From: Nocardiopsis gilva YIM 90087 | GTDB taxonomy: Bacteria > Actinomycetota > Actinomycetes > Streptosporangiales > Streptosporangiaceae | Assembly: GCF_002263495.1 (NCBI RefSeq) | Contig: NZ_CP022753.1 | Span: 2,170,001 to 2,234,000 of the forward strand | DNA: 64,000 nucleotides | Direction: 5' to 3' | Shown: piece after piece, positions 28,417 through 36,705 of the stretch | Numbering within the stretch: the first letter of the stretch is position 1 | Layout: every line of letters starts with the position of its first letter | Position numbers and translations under genes: made by a program | The notes under the pieces: model-generated | The model's database searches: none | Told to the model about the DNA's origin: nothing | Seen by the model: only the letters and a program-made list of their open reading frames with translations

Positions 28417-29196
28417 TCAGACGCCGGTGCGCACCGCGGGCACGGCCAGAGCCGCGCCCGCGGGGTAGCTCAGTGCCGCGGCGGGCAGCGCGCTCGGCCG
28501 CCCGCTGGCCAGCACGCTCACGGTGCCGGTGCGGGGGGCCTCCGGAGTGGGATCGAGGCCCAGGCGGCGCAGGGTCTGCGCGGCCACGGCGTCGGCCGCG
28601 CTGAACAGCTCGGCGCGGTGCCCCAGGGCCGCCGAGATCTCGTCGCCGACCAGGTCGTAATGGGTGCAGCCGAGGACGACGGCGGTGACGTCGGCGGGGG
28701 TGCGCTCGGCGGCGTAGCCCACGGCGTCGGCGACGGCGGCCGCGTCCGCGCTCTCCACGGCCTCGGCGAGCCCGACACAGGCCACCGGCGTGACGGTGTG
28801 TCCGGCGGCGAATTGCTCGACGAGGTCGGCCTGGTAGCGGCTGCGCGTGGTGGCCACGGTGGACCAGACCGCGATGGGGCCGCCGTGCGCGGCGGCCGGT
28901 TTGATCGCCGGGACGGTGCCGATGACGGGGACGTCCGGTTCGAACTCCGCGCGCAGCGCGTCCAGGCCGTGCACGGAGGCGGTGTTGCAGGGCACCACGA
29001 TCGCGGCGGGACCGGCGTCGGCCGTGGCCCGCGCCCCGGCCAGCGCCCGCCCGATCACGTCGTCGGGCCGGTGCGGCCCCCACGGCATGTGGTCGGGGTC
29101 CATGGACAGGATCAGGTCGGCGTCGGGGCGGGCCGCGCGCAGCGCGGCGGCGGTGGACAGCATGCCGATGCCGGAGTCGACGAGGGAGATGCGCAC
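28417..29196 (-). CDS. murI: Glutamate racemase
   Basis: Makes D-glutamate for peptidoglycan. The 259-residue protein has the two catalytic cysteines in VPCNTASVHG and LGCTHYDLVG, and the N-terminal VDSGIGMLS in place of the usual DSGxGG. KPAAAHGGPIAVWSTVATTR is also typical. It is close to normal length. A related amino-acid racemase or Asp/Glu racemase cannot be fully excluded because the N-terminal loop is divergent. GTG start, with a TATGAT -10 box eight bases upstream and therefore little or no leader. Confidence 0.85.
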   Translation of the reverse strand: MRISLVDSGIGMLSTAAALRAARPDADLILSMDPDHMPWGPHRPDDVIGRALAGARATADAGPAAIVVPCNTASVHGLDALRAEFEPDVPVIGTVPAIKPAAAHGGPIAVWSTVATTRSRYQADLVEQFAAGHTVTPVACVGLAEAVESADAAAVADAVGYAAERTPADVTAVVLGCTHYDLVGDEISAALGHRAELFSAADAVAAQTLRRLGLDPTPEAPRTGTVSVLASGRPSALPAAALSYPAGAALAVPAVRTGV

Positions 29197-29204
29197 GTTA
29201 GCCG

Positions 29205-29210
29205 ATCATA
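29205..29210 (-). promoter_or_regulatory. -10 box of murI
   Basis: On the minus strand TATGAT lies eight bases before the GTG at 29196, so the mRNA has at most a few leader bases. Confidence 0.5.
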
Positions 29211-29294
29211 GGCGGTCTCCGGCGTGGGGCGGATAAATGTCATGGATGTCGTGTGGTGTCCGGGACAGAATGGGGGGAGGAAACACACCGATGC

Positions 29295-29353
29295 GTGTCT
29301 CCGCTCACGTATAGGCAACGAAACCGCGATTTCGCCTGTGAGAAGGGAGACAC
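29295..29353 (+). ncRNA. Layered hairpin in the tmsAB leader
   Basis: The RNA can fold into one long interrupted stem: GTGTCTCC (29295-29302) with 29346-29353, CTCAC (29304-29308) with 29338-29342, GGC (29314-29316) with 29334-29336, and GAAA (29320-29323) with 29330-29333, closing on a six-base loop. All pairs are Watson-Crick, 20 in total. I do not recognise it as a known riboswitch. It may be a cis-regulatory leader, a small RNA, or a terminator of an upstream transcript. Confidence 0.5.
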
Positions 29354-29404
29354 AAGGCGATGGGGGCGGAACAATACCGGGCGTGCTGGCGCTACCGATG
29401 GGTA

Positions 29405-29435
29405 GGCGTAGGCTGACGGACGGCTTACGCCCTTT
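29405..29435 (+). terminator. Hairpin before tmsA, possible attenuator
   Basis: A 9-bp stem with one G-U pair (GGCGTAGGC, 29405-29413, with 29423-29431) followed by CTTT, about 60 bases before tmsA. Its place after the larger leader hairpin suggests attenuation; not proven. Confidence 0.4.
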
Positions 29436-29496
29436 CGGTGTGCGAGCCGTGCAGAACAGGGGCGCGAACAGCGTCTGAAGCGGGTGAATAGAGCGG

Positions 29497-30921
29497 GTGA
29501 ACGTGATTCGTCAGCCTTCGCAACGAGATTTCGCCGAGCACGTCGAAGCCGTCCAGCGGCTGCGGCGCGACTACGCGGCGCTGCCCCCCGGGGCCCCGGT
29601 GAGGTTGGCCAAGCCGACCTCCAACCTCTTCCGCTTCCGCGACCCCTCGGCTACCCGGCCGCTCGACGTGAGCGCCTTCTCCTCGGTGCTCTCCGTCGAC
29701 CCGGTCGAGCGCGTCGCCGAGGTCGGCGGGATGACGACCTATGAGGACCTGGTCGCCGCCACCCTGCCGCACGGGCTGATGCCGCTGGTGGTGCCGCAGC
29801 TGCGCACCATCACCCTGGGCGGCGCGGTCACCGGGATGGGTATAGAGGCCTCGTCCTTCCGCAACGGGCTCCCGCACGAGTCGGTGCAGGAGATCGAGAT
29901 CCTCACCGGCGCGGGCGACACCGTGGTGGCCCGGCGCGACAACGAGTACCGGGACCTGTTCCACGGGTTCCCCAACTCCTACGGCACGCTGGGGTACTCG
30001 CTGCGGCTGCGCATCGAGCTGGAGCCGGTCAAGCCCTATGTCCACCTGCGCCACCTGCGCTTCGGCGACGCCAAGGAGGCCATGGACGCCTTCGCGCGGA
30101 TCTGCGCCGACGCCGAGTACGAGGGCGAGCCGGTGGACTTCATCGACGGTGTCGCGTTCGGCCCCGGCGAGCTCTACCTGACCCTGGCCGCGTTCGTCGA
30201 CAGCGCCCCCTGGGCCAGTGACTACACCGGCAACGACGTCTACTACACGTCGATCCCGCGCTACGCGGGGCCGGGCCCCGGGGACTACCTCACCATCCAC
30301 GACTACCTGTGGCGGTGGGACACCGACTGGTTCTGGTGCTCCCGCGCGTTCGGCGTGCAGAACCCGACCGTGCGCCGTTTCTGGCCGCGCTCCCTGAAGC
30401 GCTCCGACGTCTACCGCAAGCTGGTGGCGCTGGACCGGCGTACCGACTTCAGCCGCCTGCTCGCCCACTACACGGGCAAGCGGCAGTCGGAACCGCTGAT
30501 CCAGGACATCGAGGTCGGCGTGGAGCGCGGCGCCGAGTTCCTCGACTTCTTCCACGCCGAGATCGGCATGACGCCGGTCTGGATGTGCCCGCTGCGGCTG
30601 CGCGAGCGGTCCGCGCCGGTCGAGGGCGAGCCGCACGTGTGGCCGCTGTACCCGCTGGAGCAGGACCGCCTCTACATCAACTTCGGTTTCTGGGGCATGG
30701 TCGAGATGAAACCGGGGCAGCGCCGCGCCCACCACAACCGGATGGTGGAAGAGGAGGTCGCACGGCTCGATGGGCACAAGTCCCTGTACTCCGACGCCTT
30801 CTACTCCGAGGAGGAGTTCTGGCGCCTGTACAACGGCGAGGCATACCAGCGCCTGAAGCAGGCCTACGACCCCGATGGGCGGCTTCTGGGGCTTTATGAG
30901 AAGTGTGTCGGTAACAAGTGA
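29497..30921 (+). CDS. tmsA: FAD-dependent reductase for 10-methyl fatty acids (TmsA type)
   Basis: A 474-residue flavoprotein. The N-terminal half is an FAD-binding PCMH domain (LAKPTSNLFRFRD; VGGMTTYEDLVAATLPHGLM; TLGGAVTGMGIEASSFRNG; NSYGTLGYSLRLRIEL). The C-terminal half is of the family next to CFA-synthase-like methyltransferases. In Mycobacterium, Rhodococcus and related genera TmsA reduces the 10-methylene lipid made by TmsB, giving 10-methyl (tuberculostearic-type) acids. The function call rests on the neighbour, 57 bases downstream. GTG start after GAATAGAGCGG. Nocardiopsis is known for 10-methyl acids, in line with this. A DIMINUTO-like sterol reductase is the alternative family name. 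Confidence 0.82.
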   Translation: MNVIRQPSQRDFAEHVEAVQRLRRDYAALPPGAPVRLAKPTSNLFRFRDPSATRPLDVSAFSSVLSVDPVERVAEVGGMTTYEDLVAATLPHGLMPLVVPQLRTITLGGAVTGMGIEASSFRNGLPHESVQEIEILTGAGDTVVARRDNEYRDLFHGFPNSYGTLGYSLRLRIELEPVKPYVHLRHLRFGDAKEAMDAFARICADAEYEGEPVDFIDGVAFGPGELYLTLAAFVDSAPWASDYTGNDVYYTSIPRYAGPGPGDYLTIHDYLWRWDTDWFWCSRAFGVQNPTVRRFWPRSLKRSDVYRKLVALDRRTDFSRLLAHYTGKRQSEPLIQDIEVGVERGAEFLDFFHAEIGMTPVWMCPLRLRERSAPVEGEPHVWPLYPLEQDRLYINFGFWGMVEMKPGQRRAHHNRMVEEEVARLDGHKSLYSDAFYSEEEFWRLYNGEAYQRLKQAYDPDGRLLGLYEKCVGNK

Positions 30922-30978
30922 ATCGCCGACCGGTTGCGGGGGACTGGTCCGGCACTGAGGTGACGAAAGGGAACGAGC

Positions 30979-32238
30979 ATGCGGCTAGCGGAGGTCTTCG
31001 AACGTGTGGTTGGCGCCAATGCGCCCGTTCGGTTCCGCGCCTATGACGGCAGCACAGCGGGGGACCCGGACAGCGATGTCACCATCGTCGTCCGCACCCC
31101 GGTGGCACTGAACTACCTGGCCCAGTCGCCGGGGGCGATGGGCCTGACCCGGGCTTATGTGGGCGGCCACCTCGACCTCGAGGGCGACATGTACACCGCC
31201 CTGAAGCGGATGTGGGACCTGGCCATCGGCGACGGCCTGCACATCTCCCCGCTGGAGATGGTGAAGATCGCCAAGGACATCGGGTGGGTGAAGTTCGTCA
31301 ACCGCGTTCCCCCGCCGCCGCAGGAGATGACCCGCAAGCGCCTGTTCGGCCGGGGCGTGCGGCACTCCAAGGACCGCGACGCCGAGGTGATCCACCACCA
31401 CTACGACGTCTCCAACGCGTTCTACGAGCTGGTGCTCGGCCCGTCGATGACCTACACCTGCGCCGTCTTCGCCACTCCGGAGACCTCCCTGGAGCAGGCC
31501 CAGTTCGACAAGTACGACCTGGTGGCCAAGAAGCTGGACCTCCAGCCCGGCATGCGGCTGCTGGACGTGGGCTGCGGCTGGGGCGGCATGGTCCGGCACG
31601 CCGCCCGCGAGTACGGCGTCAAGGCGCTGGGCGTCACCCTGTCCAAGGAGCAGGCGGAGTGGGCGAGCAAGAAGATCGCCCAGGAGGGCCTGTCCGACCT
31701 GGCCGAGGTCCGGCACATGGACTACCGGGACGTGCCCGACGGCATCTATGACCGGATCAGCTCCATCGGCCTGACCGAGCACATCGGCCACAAGAACATC
31801 GACTCCTACTTCGCCGGCCTGTACAGCAAGCTCAAGCCGGGCGGCCGCCTGCTCAACCACTGCATCACCCGGCCGCGCAACGACCTGCCCCCGATGTTCC
31901 CCGGCGGCGTGATCAACCGCTACGTCTTCCCCGACGGCGAGCTGGAGGGGCCGGGCGTCCTGCAGACGTCGATGAACGACGCGGGCTTCGAGATTCGGCA
32001 CCAGGAGAACCTCCGCGAGCACTACGCGCTGACGCTGCGCGGCTGGTGCGACAACCTGGAGGCCAACTGGGACGCCGCCGTCGCCCAGGTCGGCGAGGGC
32101 ACCGCGCGGGTGTGGCGGCTCTACATGGCCGGGTGCATCCTCGGGTTCGAGCGCGACGTGGTGCAGCTGCACCAGATCCTCGGGGTCAAGCTCGACGGCA
32201 CCGACGCGCACATGCCGCTGCGGCCCGACTTCACCTGA
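30979..32238 (+). CDS. tmsB: S-adenosylmethionine-dependent lipid methyltransferase (TmsB type)
   Basis: A 419-residue member of the cyclopropane-fatty-acid synthase family. It has the SAM-binding LLDVGCGWGGMVRHAAREYG at about 194-213, the preceding HHHYDVSNAFYELVLG, MTYTCAVFATPETSLEQAQ, and GLTEHIGHKNIDSYFAGLY. TmsB transfers a methyl group to the 10 position of oleoyl chains in phospholipids, leaving a methylene that TmsA reduces. Plain cyclopropane synthesis is possible from sequence alone, but the adjoining flavoprotein argues for the Tms reaction. ATG with AAAGGGA upstream. No tmsC-like membrane gene follows; instead a long palindrome comes 49 bases after the stop. Confidence 0.87.
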   Translation: MRLAEVFERVVGANAPVRFRAYDGSTAGDPDSDVTIVVRTPVALNYLAQSPGAMGLTRAYVGGHLDLEGDMYTALKRMWDLAIGDGLHISPLEMVKIAKDIGWVKFVNRVPPPPQEMTRKRLFGRGVRHSKDRDAEVIHHHYDVSNAFYELVLGPSMTYTCAVFATPETSLEQAQFDKYDLVAKKLDLQPGMRLLDVGCGWGGMVRHAAREYGVKALGVTLSKEQAEWASKKIAQEGLSDLAEVRHMDYRDVPDGIYDRISSIGLTEHIGHKNIDSYFAGLYSKLKPGGRLLNHCITRPRNDLPPMFPGGVINRYVFPDGELEGPGVLQTSMNDAGFEIRHQENLREHYALTLRGWCDNLEANWDAAVAQVGEGTARVWRLYMAGCILGFERDVVQLHQILGVKLDGTDAHMPLRPDFT

Positions 32239-32286
32239 TCGCGTGCGGGGCGTGCCCGGCTACTGACGTTTGACCACCGAAGTCAC

Positions 32287-32366
32287 CGTCCCTCCGTTGA
32301 TCTCGGAGATATTGGGGTCAAAATCGCTCGTGGGACCCCAATATCTCCGAGATCAACGGAGGGACG
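32287..32366. repeat. Intergenic palindromic element, copy 2 (variant)
   Basis: Perfect 33-base arms (32287-32319 and 32334-32366) with a 14-base loop. The outer arm shares TTGATCTCGG.GATAT with copies 1 and 3; the inner arm differs (TGGGGTC) with matching changes on the opposite side, so base pairing is kept. Confidence 0.9.
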
Positions 32367-32407
32367 ACCGCGGCGATCATTGCCGTCAGCACGGGCATGA
32401 TGGAGAT

Positions 32408-32866
32408 ATGCCTGAAACAGACGACGCAGACAACGCCGACCGCGTCAAGCAGCTCGCCGTCACCCTCGTCGACGCCTATGTGCGCAAGGACCGTGACGGA
32501 CTGGAGGGCGCGGTGGCCGGCATCGGTGACGACGCCGCCGAGGTCACCTCCGACCTGAAGGTCTTCGCCACCTTCCTGACGCGGCGGGTCCAGGAGACCG
32601 GGGTGGTGTGGAAGCCGGCCGACGCGCGCGAGGCCGTGGCCGCGGCGGTGGCCGACATGCTCGCCCCGGAGATCGAGTTCGCGGTGGTCACGGTGTGGGA
32701 GGCCTACTCCTTGGGCGAGGAGGAGGCGGCCGAGCGGTTCACCAACGGTGATCCGGTGATCTACGTGCACATGCTCGCCGCCTTCTGCGCGGCCATCGGC
32801 CAGGCCGTGTACAAGCCGGCCGAGCTCATTTCGACGCTACGCATCGCGTGCGGCTTGGCGGAGTGA
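32408..32866 (+). CDS. Hypothetical protein, all-helical, 152 residues
   Basis: Not recognised. The sequence is acidic and helix-rich (DRVKQLAVTLVDAYVRKDRD; KVFATFLTRRVQETG; PVIYVHMLAAFCAAIGQAVY), with no signal peptide or catalytic motif. Codon use is normal. The ATG follows GATGGAGAT, a weak ribosome site. It lies between the palindrome and the P450 promoter, in the same direction as both neighbours, and could be a regulator partner or a stand-alone protein. Confidence 0.6.
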   Translation: MPETDDADNADRVKQLAVTLVDAYVRKDRDGLEGAVAGIGDDAAEVTSDLKVFATFLTRRVQETGVVWKPADAREAVAAAVADMLAPEIEFAVVTVWEAYSLGEEEAAERFTNGDPVIYVHMLAAFCAAIGQAVYKPAELISTLRIACGLAE

Positions 32867-32915
32867 CCGGGGCGCGCTGAGAATACGGAGAAAGCGGGCA
32901 AATGCGACGCCTCGC

Positions 32916-32942
32916 TTGACATGAATAACTGAAATGTAAAGA
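32916..32942 (+). promoter_or_regulatory. P450 promoter with imperfect inverted repeat
   Basis: TTGACA (32916-32921) is a full -35 match; TAAAGA (32937-32942) is a possible -10 with a short 15-base spacer. TTGACAT (32916-32922) and ATGTAAA (32934-32940) form a near-palindrome over the -35 box, plausible as an operator. The stretch is A/T-rich for this genome. Confidence 0.4.
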
Positions 32943-33023
32943 GTGTGGGGGTGAGCCAGCGCACTCCGTTCTCCGCCACCCCGACCCCTCGGGGCGGCGG
33001 GAACGAGGGAAAGGACACCCCCC

Positions 33024-34283
33024 ATGACTCCGGTGACCCGACCTGCCCCCCTCGACGACATCGACCTCTCCGACATCGAGTTCTGGAGCCGCCCCAGCGC
33101 TGAGCGCCACGCCGCCTTCGCCCGGCTGCGCGCCCAGCCGGCCCCCGTGTTCTTCACCGAGCCCGACCTCGGCCCGATTCCCAGCGGGCCCGGCTACTAC
33201 GCTCTCGTCCGCCACGCCGACGTGGTCGAAGCCAGCAGGAACCCGCAGGTCTTCGCCTCCGAACCGAGCGCGGTCTCCATTCCCGACATGCCCGAGGGCT
33301 TCGGCGAGTTCTTCGGCTCGATGATCAACGTCGACGACCCCCGGCACGCGCGGCTGCGCCGCATCGTCTCCCGCGGCTTCACCCCCCGCATGCTCGCCCG
33401 GCTGGAGGACGACGTCCAGCGCCAGGCCGAGCGCATCGTCGCCGAGCTGGAGCAGACCGGCCCCTGCGACTTCGTCGCCCACGCCGCCGCCCGCCTCCCG
33501 CTCGTCGTCATCTGCGAGATGATGGGCATCCCCGAGCGCCACCACCGGATGGTGTTCGAGAACTCCAACATCGTGCTCGCGGGACACGACCGCGACTACC
33601 TCGGCGACGACATCGACACCGCCCTGGGGCGGCTCCTCACCGCCGGATCCGAACTGGCCGGGCTGCTCAGCGAACTCGCCGCCGAGCGCCGCGCCCACCC
33701 CACCAACGACCTCACCTCGGCGCTGGTGAACGCCAACATCGACGGCGAGTCACTGACCGACGCCGAGCTCGGCTCCTTCTTCGTCCTGCTGGCCGTCGCC
33801 GGCAACGAGACCACCCGCAACGCCATCAGCCACGGCCTCAAGCTGCTCACGCTCCACCCCGAGCAACGCGACCTGTGGTGGTCGGACTTCGAGGCGCACG
33901 CCGCCACCGCCGTCGAGGAGATCATCCGACACGCCTCGCCCGTGGTGTGGATGCGCCGCACCGTCACCCGCGACCACGAAATGAACGGCCACCACTACCG
34001 CGCCGGGGACAAGGCGGTGCTCTACTACGCCTCGGCCAACCGCGACGAGGCCGTCTTCGACGACCCCCACCGCTTCGACATCACCCGCACCCCCAACCCG
34101 CACCTCGGGTTCGGCGGCCCCGGCCCCCACTTCTGCCTCGGCGCGCACCTCGCCCGCCGGGAGATCACCGTCATGTTCCGCGAGCTGCACCGGCGCCTCC
34201 CCACCATCCACTCCACCGGCAAGCCAGAACGGCTGGTCTCGAACTTCGTCAACGGCATCAAGGCCATGCCGTGTTCGTTCTGA
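33024..34283 (+). CDS. Cytochrome P450
   Basis: A 419-residue soluble class I P450. The I-helix has AGNETTRN, the K-helix EEIIRHASPVVWMRRT supplies ExxR, and the heme loop GFGGPGPHFCLGAHLA holds the ligand Cys371. The N-terminal IEFWSRPSAERHAAFARLR and the VDDPRHARLRRIVSRGFTPR segment resemble the CYP124/125/142 clade, which hydroxylates terminal carbons of sterols or branched lipids. That would suit a neighbourhood of lipid genes, but the substrate is inferred. No ferredoxin or reductase gene is adjacent. ATG after GGGAACGAGGGAAAGG. Confidence 0.9.
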   Translation: MTPVTRPAPLDDIDLSDIEFWSRPSAERHAAFARLRAQPAPVFFTEPDLGPIPSGPGYYALVRHADVVEASRNPQVFASEPSAVSIPDMPEGFGEFFGSMINVDDPRHARLRRIVSRGFTPRMLARLEDDVQRQAERIVAELEQTGPCDFVAHAAARLPLVVICEMMGIPERHHRMVFENSNIVLAGHDRDYLGDDIDTALGRLLTAGSELAGLLSELAAERRAHPTNDLTSALVNANIDGESLTDAELGSFFVLLAVAGNETTRNAISHGLKLLTLHPEQRDLWWSDFEAHAATAVEEIIRHASPVVWMRRTVTRDHEMNGHHYRAGDKAVLYYASANRDEAVFDDPHRFDITRTPNPHLGFGGPGPHFCLGAHLARREITVMFRELHRRLPTIHSTGKPERLVSNFVNGIKAMPCSF

Positions 34284-34370
34284 GCCCGCCCCGCACGCGC
34301 CCGATACGGTGTTCACCTGCCGTCTGCGACGACAGATCGTGCGGGGACGGTGATCGGCCGGTGGACCGTC

Positions 34371-34408
34371 TTCACAGTCGATTGGTTTTTGCGTAGGTTT
34401 CTTACCAA
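34371..34408 (+). promoter_or_regulatory. Promoter and candidate operator of the ABC-GH3 operon
   Basis: TTCACA (34371-34376) and TAGGTT (34394-34399) with a 17-base spacer. TTGGT (34382-34386) and ACCAA (34404-34408) form an inverted repeat around the -10 box, a good place for a repressor. It does not match the DasR site consensus. Confidence 0.4.
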
Positions 34409-34443
34409 CCCGCGGGGGACCCTGAGTGGACGGGAGATCTCCG

Positions 34444-35724
34444 ATGGCACGAACGCACGCCCGGTCCGTCGCCGTGCTCGGTACCGCGCTGGCCCTGCTC
34501 GCCACCGCCTGCGGAGGCGGCGGGGGAGACGGGTCCGCGGACGGCGGGACCCTCGACGTCTGGATCATGGAGGGCACCAACCCCGACGCCACCGAGTACT
34601 TCGCCGATGTGGCCAAACAGTTCCGACAGCAGACCGGCGCCGACGTCAACGTCGAGTTCGTGCAGTGGGCCGACGCCCACGACAAGTTCGTCACCGCCAT
34701 CGCCGGACGCAGTCTGCCCGATATCGCCGAGGTCGGGACCACCTGGACCCCGGAGTTCGCCCAATCCGGCGCGCTCATCGACATCACCGACCGGGTCGGC
34801 GACACCGCCGCCTACTCCGAGGGCCTGGTCGAGGCCGGAACCGTCGACGGGAAGCTTTATGGCCTGCCCTGGTACGCGGGCGTCCGCTCGATCATGTACC
34901 GCACCGACATCTTCGACGAACTCGGCCTGGAGGAGCCCACCACCTGGGACCAGCTGCGGGAGACCGCGCTGAAGATCTCCGAGGAGAAGGACGACATCAC
35001 CGCCTTCCCGGTCGCGGGCGACGCCTACTACCACGCGCTGCCGTTCATCTGGGGCGCCGGCGGCGAACTCGCCGTGCGCGGGACCGACGGCACGTGGACC
35101 TCGCCCCTCGACGAGAAAGAGGCCCGCGAGGGCTTGTCCTTCTACACCGACCTCGCCCTGAAGGACAAGGTCTCCAGCACCGGCGCCAGCACCTGGCGCG
35201 AGACCGACGTCCTGGACAACTTCACCGACGGCAACGTCGCCATGGCCGTCTCCGGCAGCTGGACCCCCGCCGCCGTCATCGAAACCAACCCCGAGCTCAA
35301 GGGCAAGCTCGGCGTCTTCCCCATCCCCGGCCCCGATGGCGGCTACAGCCCCTCCTTCGTCGGCGGCTCGCACCTGGCGATGATGTCCGGCACGGAGGAC
35401 GAGGACCTCGCCTGGTCCTATATGGAGCTGCTGACCAACGACGAGAACGCGGCGCTGTGGTCGGAGCAGAGCACCTACTTCCCCGGCAAGACCGAGCAGC
35501 TCGCCCCCTTCGCCGAATCCCAGGACCCGCTCGTCGCCCCGTTCGCCGTCCAGATGCGCGACGCCGGCAAGGGCCTGCCGGCCTCACCGAAGTTCGGCAA
35601 GGTCGAGGGCGACAGTGTCATCCCCCGGATGATCCAGTCCATCCTCAATGACAAGGCCTCCCTTGACGACGCCACAGCCAAGGCCGCCAAGGAGATCGAG
35701 ACGACCCTCAACGAAGGCTCCTGA
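34444..35724 (+). CDS. Sugar ABC transporter substrate-binding lipoprotein
   Basis: A 426-residue extracellular binding protein. The signal peptide ends in LLATACGGG, a lipobox with acylated cysteine. The fold is the maltose/DasA type: VWIMEGTNPDATEYFADVAK, PDIAEVGTTWTPEFAQSGAL, GLPWYAGVRSIMYRTDIFDE, AVSGSWTPAAVIE, PDGGYSPSFVGGSHLAM. It heads an operon with two permeases and a GH3 beta-N-acetylhexosaminidase-like enzyme, the order of Streptomyces dasABCD for chitobiose uptake. Chitobiose or another amino-sugar oligomer is the inferred ligand; gluco-oligosaccharides are possible. The ATG follows GGGAGA. No ATPase gene is present. Confidence 0.87.
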   Translation: MARTHARSVAVLGTALALLATACGGGGGDGSADGGTLDVWIMEGTNPDATEYFADVAKQFRQQTGADVNVEFVQWADAHDKFVTAIAGRSLPDIAEVGTTWTPEFAQSGALIDITDRVGDTAAYSEGLVEAGTVDGKLYGLPWYAGVRSIMYRTDIFDELGLEEPTTWDQLRETALKISEEKDDITAFPVAGDAYYHALPFIWGAGGELAVRGTDGTWTSPLDEKEAREGLSFYTDLALKDKVSSTGASTWRETDVLDNFTDGNVAMAVSGSWTPAAVIETNPELKGKLGVFPIPGPDGGYSPSFVGGSHLAMMSGTEDEDLAWSYMELLTNDENAALWSEQSTYFPGKTEQLAPFAESQDPLVAPFAVQMRDAGKGLPASPKFGKVEGDSVIPRMIQSILNDKASLDDATAKAAKEIETTLNEGS

Positions 35725-35727
35725 CAC

Positions 35728-36705
35728 GTGAGTGCCGCCGTCGGTACCCGGCCCACCGCCGCGCGGGACGACCCTCCGCCGCCCCGCCGCCGCGGCCGGA
35801 CGTCGGCGCGGTCGGTCCGCCGGTGGCTGCCCTGGGGGCTGCTGGCCCCCGGGCTGCTCGTCATCGGCGGGCTGCTGCTGTTCCCCCTCGGCCGCGTGGT
35901 GTGGCTGTCCTTCCAGCACTACGACCTGAGGAACATCTACACCGGCGAGACCGACTACAACTGGGGCGCCAACTACCTCGAGCTGCTCACCGAGCCCTAC
36001 CTGTGGAAGGTCGTGCTGCCCAACACGGTCGTGTTCGCCGTGTTCGCGGTCGGCGGCACGGTGGTCGTGGGCACGCTCGTCGCGCTGCTGCTGCGAACGC
36101 TCGGGCCGGTCGCCCGGACCATCGTCATCAGCTGTGTCATGGTCGCCTGGGCGATGCCGGCCGTCACCGGCACCTACGTCTGGATCTGGATCTTCGACGT
36201 CGACCGCGGCGTGGTCCGCAACGCCCTGACCACCCTCGGGCTCCTCGGCCCCGACGGCTTCAACTGGTTCGCCGACCGGCTGTGGTTCTACGCGATCGTC
36301 GTCCTCAACGTCATCCACCACGGCTTCCCGTTCGTGGCCGTCACCGTGCTCGCCGGGCTGCTCACCATCCCGCGCGAGCTGTACGAGGCGGCGCTGATCG
36401 ACGGCGCCGGGGCCTGGCAGCGGTTCTGGTACGTGACCGTGCCGACTATCCGCCCGGTGTTCGCGGTCGTCACGATCCTCTCCACGATCTGGGACTTCAA
36501 GGTGTTCGCGCAGGTCTACCTGATGCCGGGCGGTTCCGGGGGCAACCAGGAGGTGTTCAACCTGGGCGTGTGGTCCTACATCCGGTCCTTCAGCCATCAG
36601 AGCTACGGCATGGGATCGGCGATCGCGGTCATGCTGACCCTGCTGCTGCTCGCGATCACCATCGCCTACGTGCGCGCCCTGTTCCGAGAGGACGAACTGC
36701 GATGA
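35728..36705 (+). CDS. ABC sugar transporter permease (DasB-like)
   Basis: A 325-residue inner membrane protein with six helices, such as GLLAPGLLVIGGLLLFPLGR and TVVFAVFAVGGTVVVGTLVA. The coupling loop EAALIDGAGAWQRFWYVTVP is the EAA motif that docks the ATPase. The first 45 residues are a basic cytoplasmic tail. GTG start three bases after the stop of the binding protein. The stop overlaps the next permease start by ATGA, so both are translated together. Confidence 0.92.
   Translation: MSAAVGTRPTAARDDPPPPRRRGRTSARSVRRWLPWGLLAPGLLVIGGLLLFPLGRVVWLSFQHYDLRNIYTGETDYNWGANYLELLTEPYLWKVVLPNTVVFAVFAVGGTVVVGTLVALLLRTLGPVARTIVISCVMVAWAMPAVTGTYVWIWIFDVDRGVVRNALTTLGLLGPDGFNWFADRLWFYAIVVLNVIHHGFPFVAVTVLAGLLTIPRELYEAALIDGAGAWQRFWYVTVPTIRPVFAVVTILSTIWDFKVFAQVYLMPGGSGGNQEVFNLGVWSYIRSFSHQSYGMGSAIAVMLTLLLLAITIAYVRALFREDELR

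Noticed and set aside
29224-29478. Possible small gene in the murI-tmsA gap
   Set aside because: It would run through both leader hairpins and has no coding signal.
34330-34440. DasR operator upstream of the ABC-GH3 operon
   Set aside because: I looked for ACTGGTCTAGACCACT-like sequence; only a TTGGT/ACCAA repeat with a different spacing is present.
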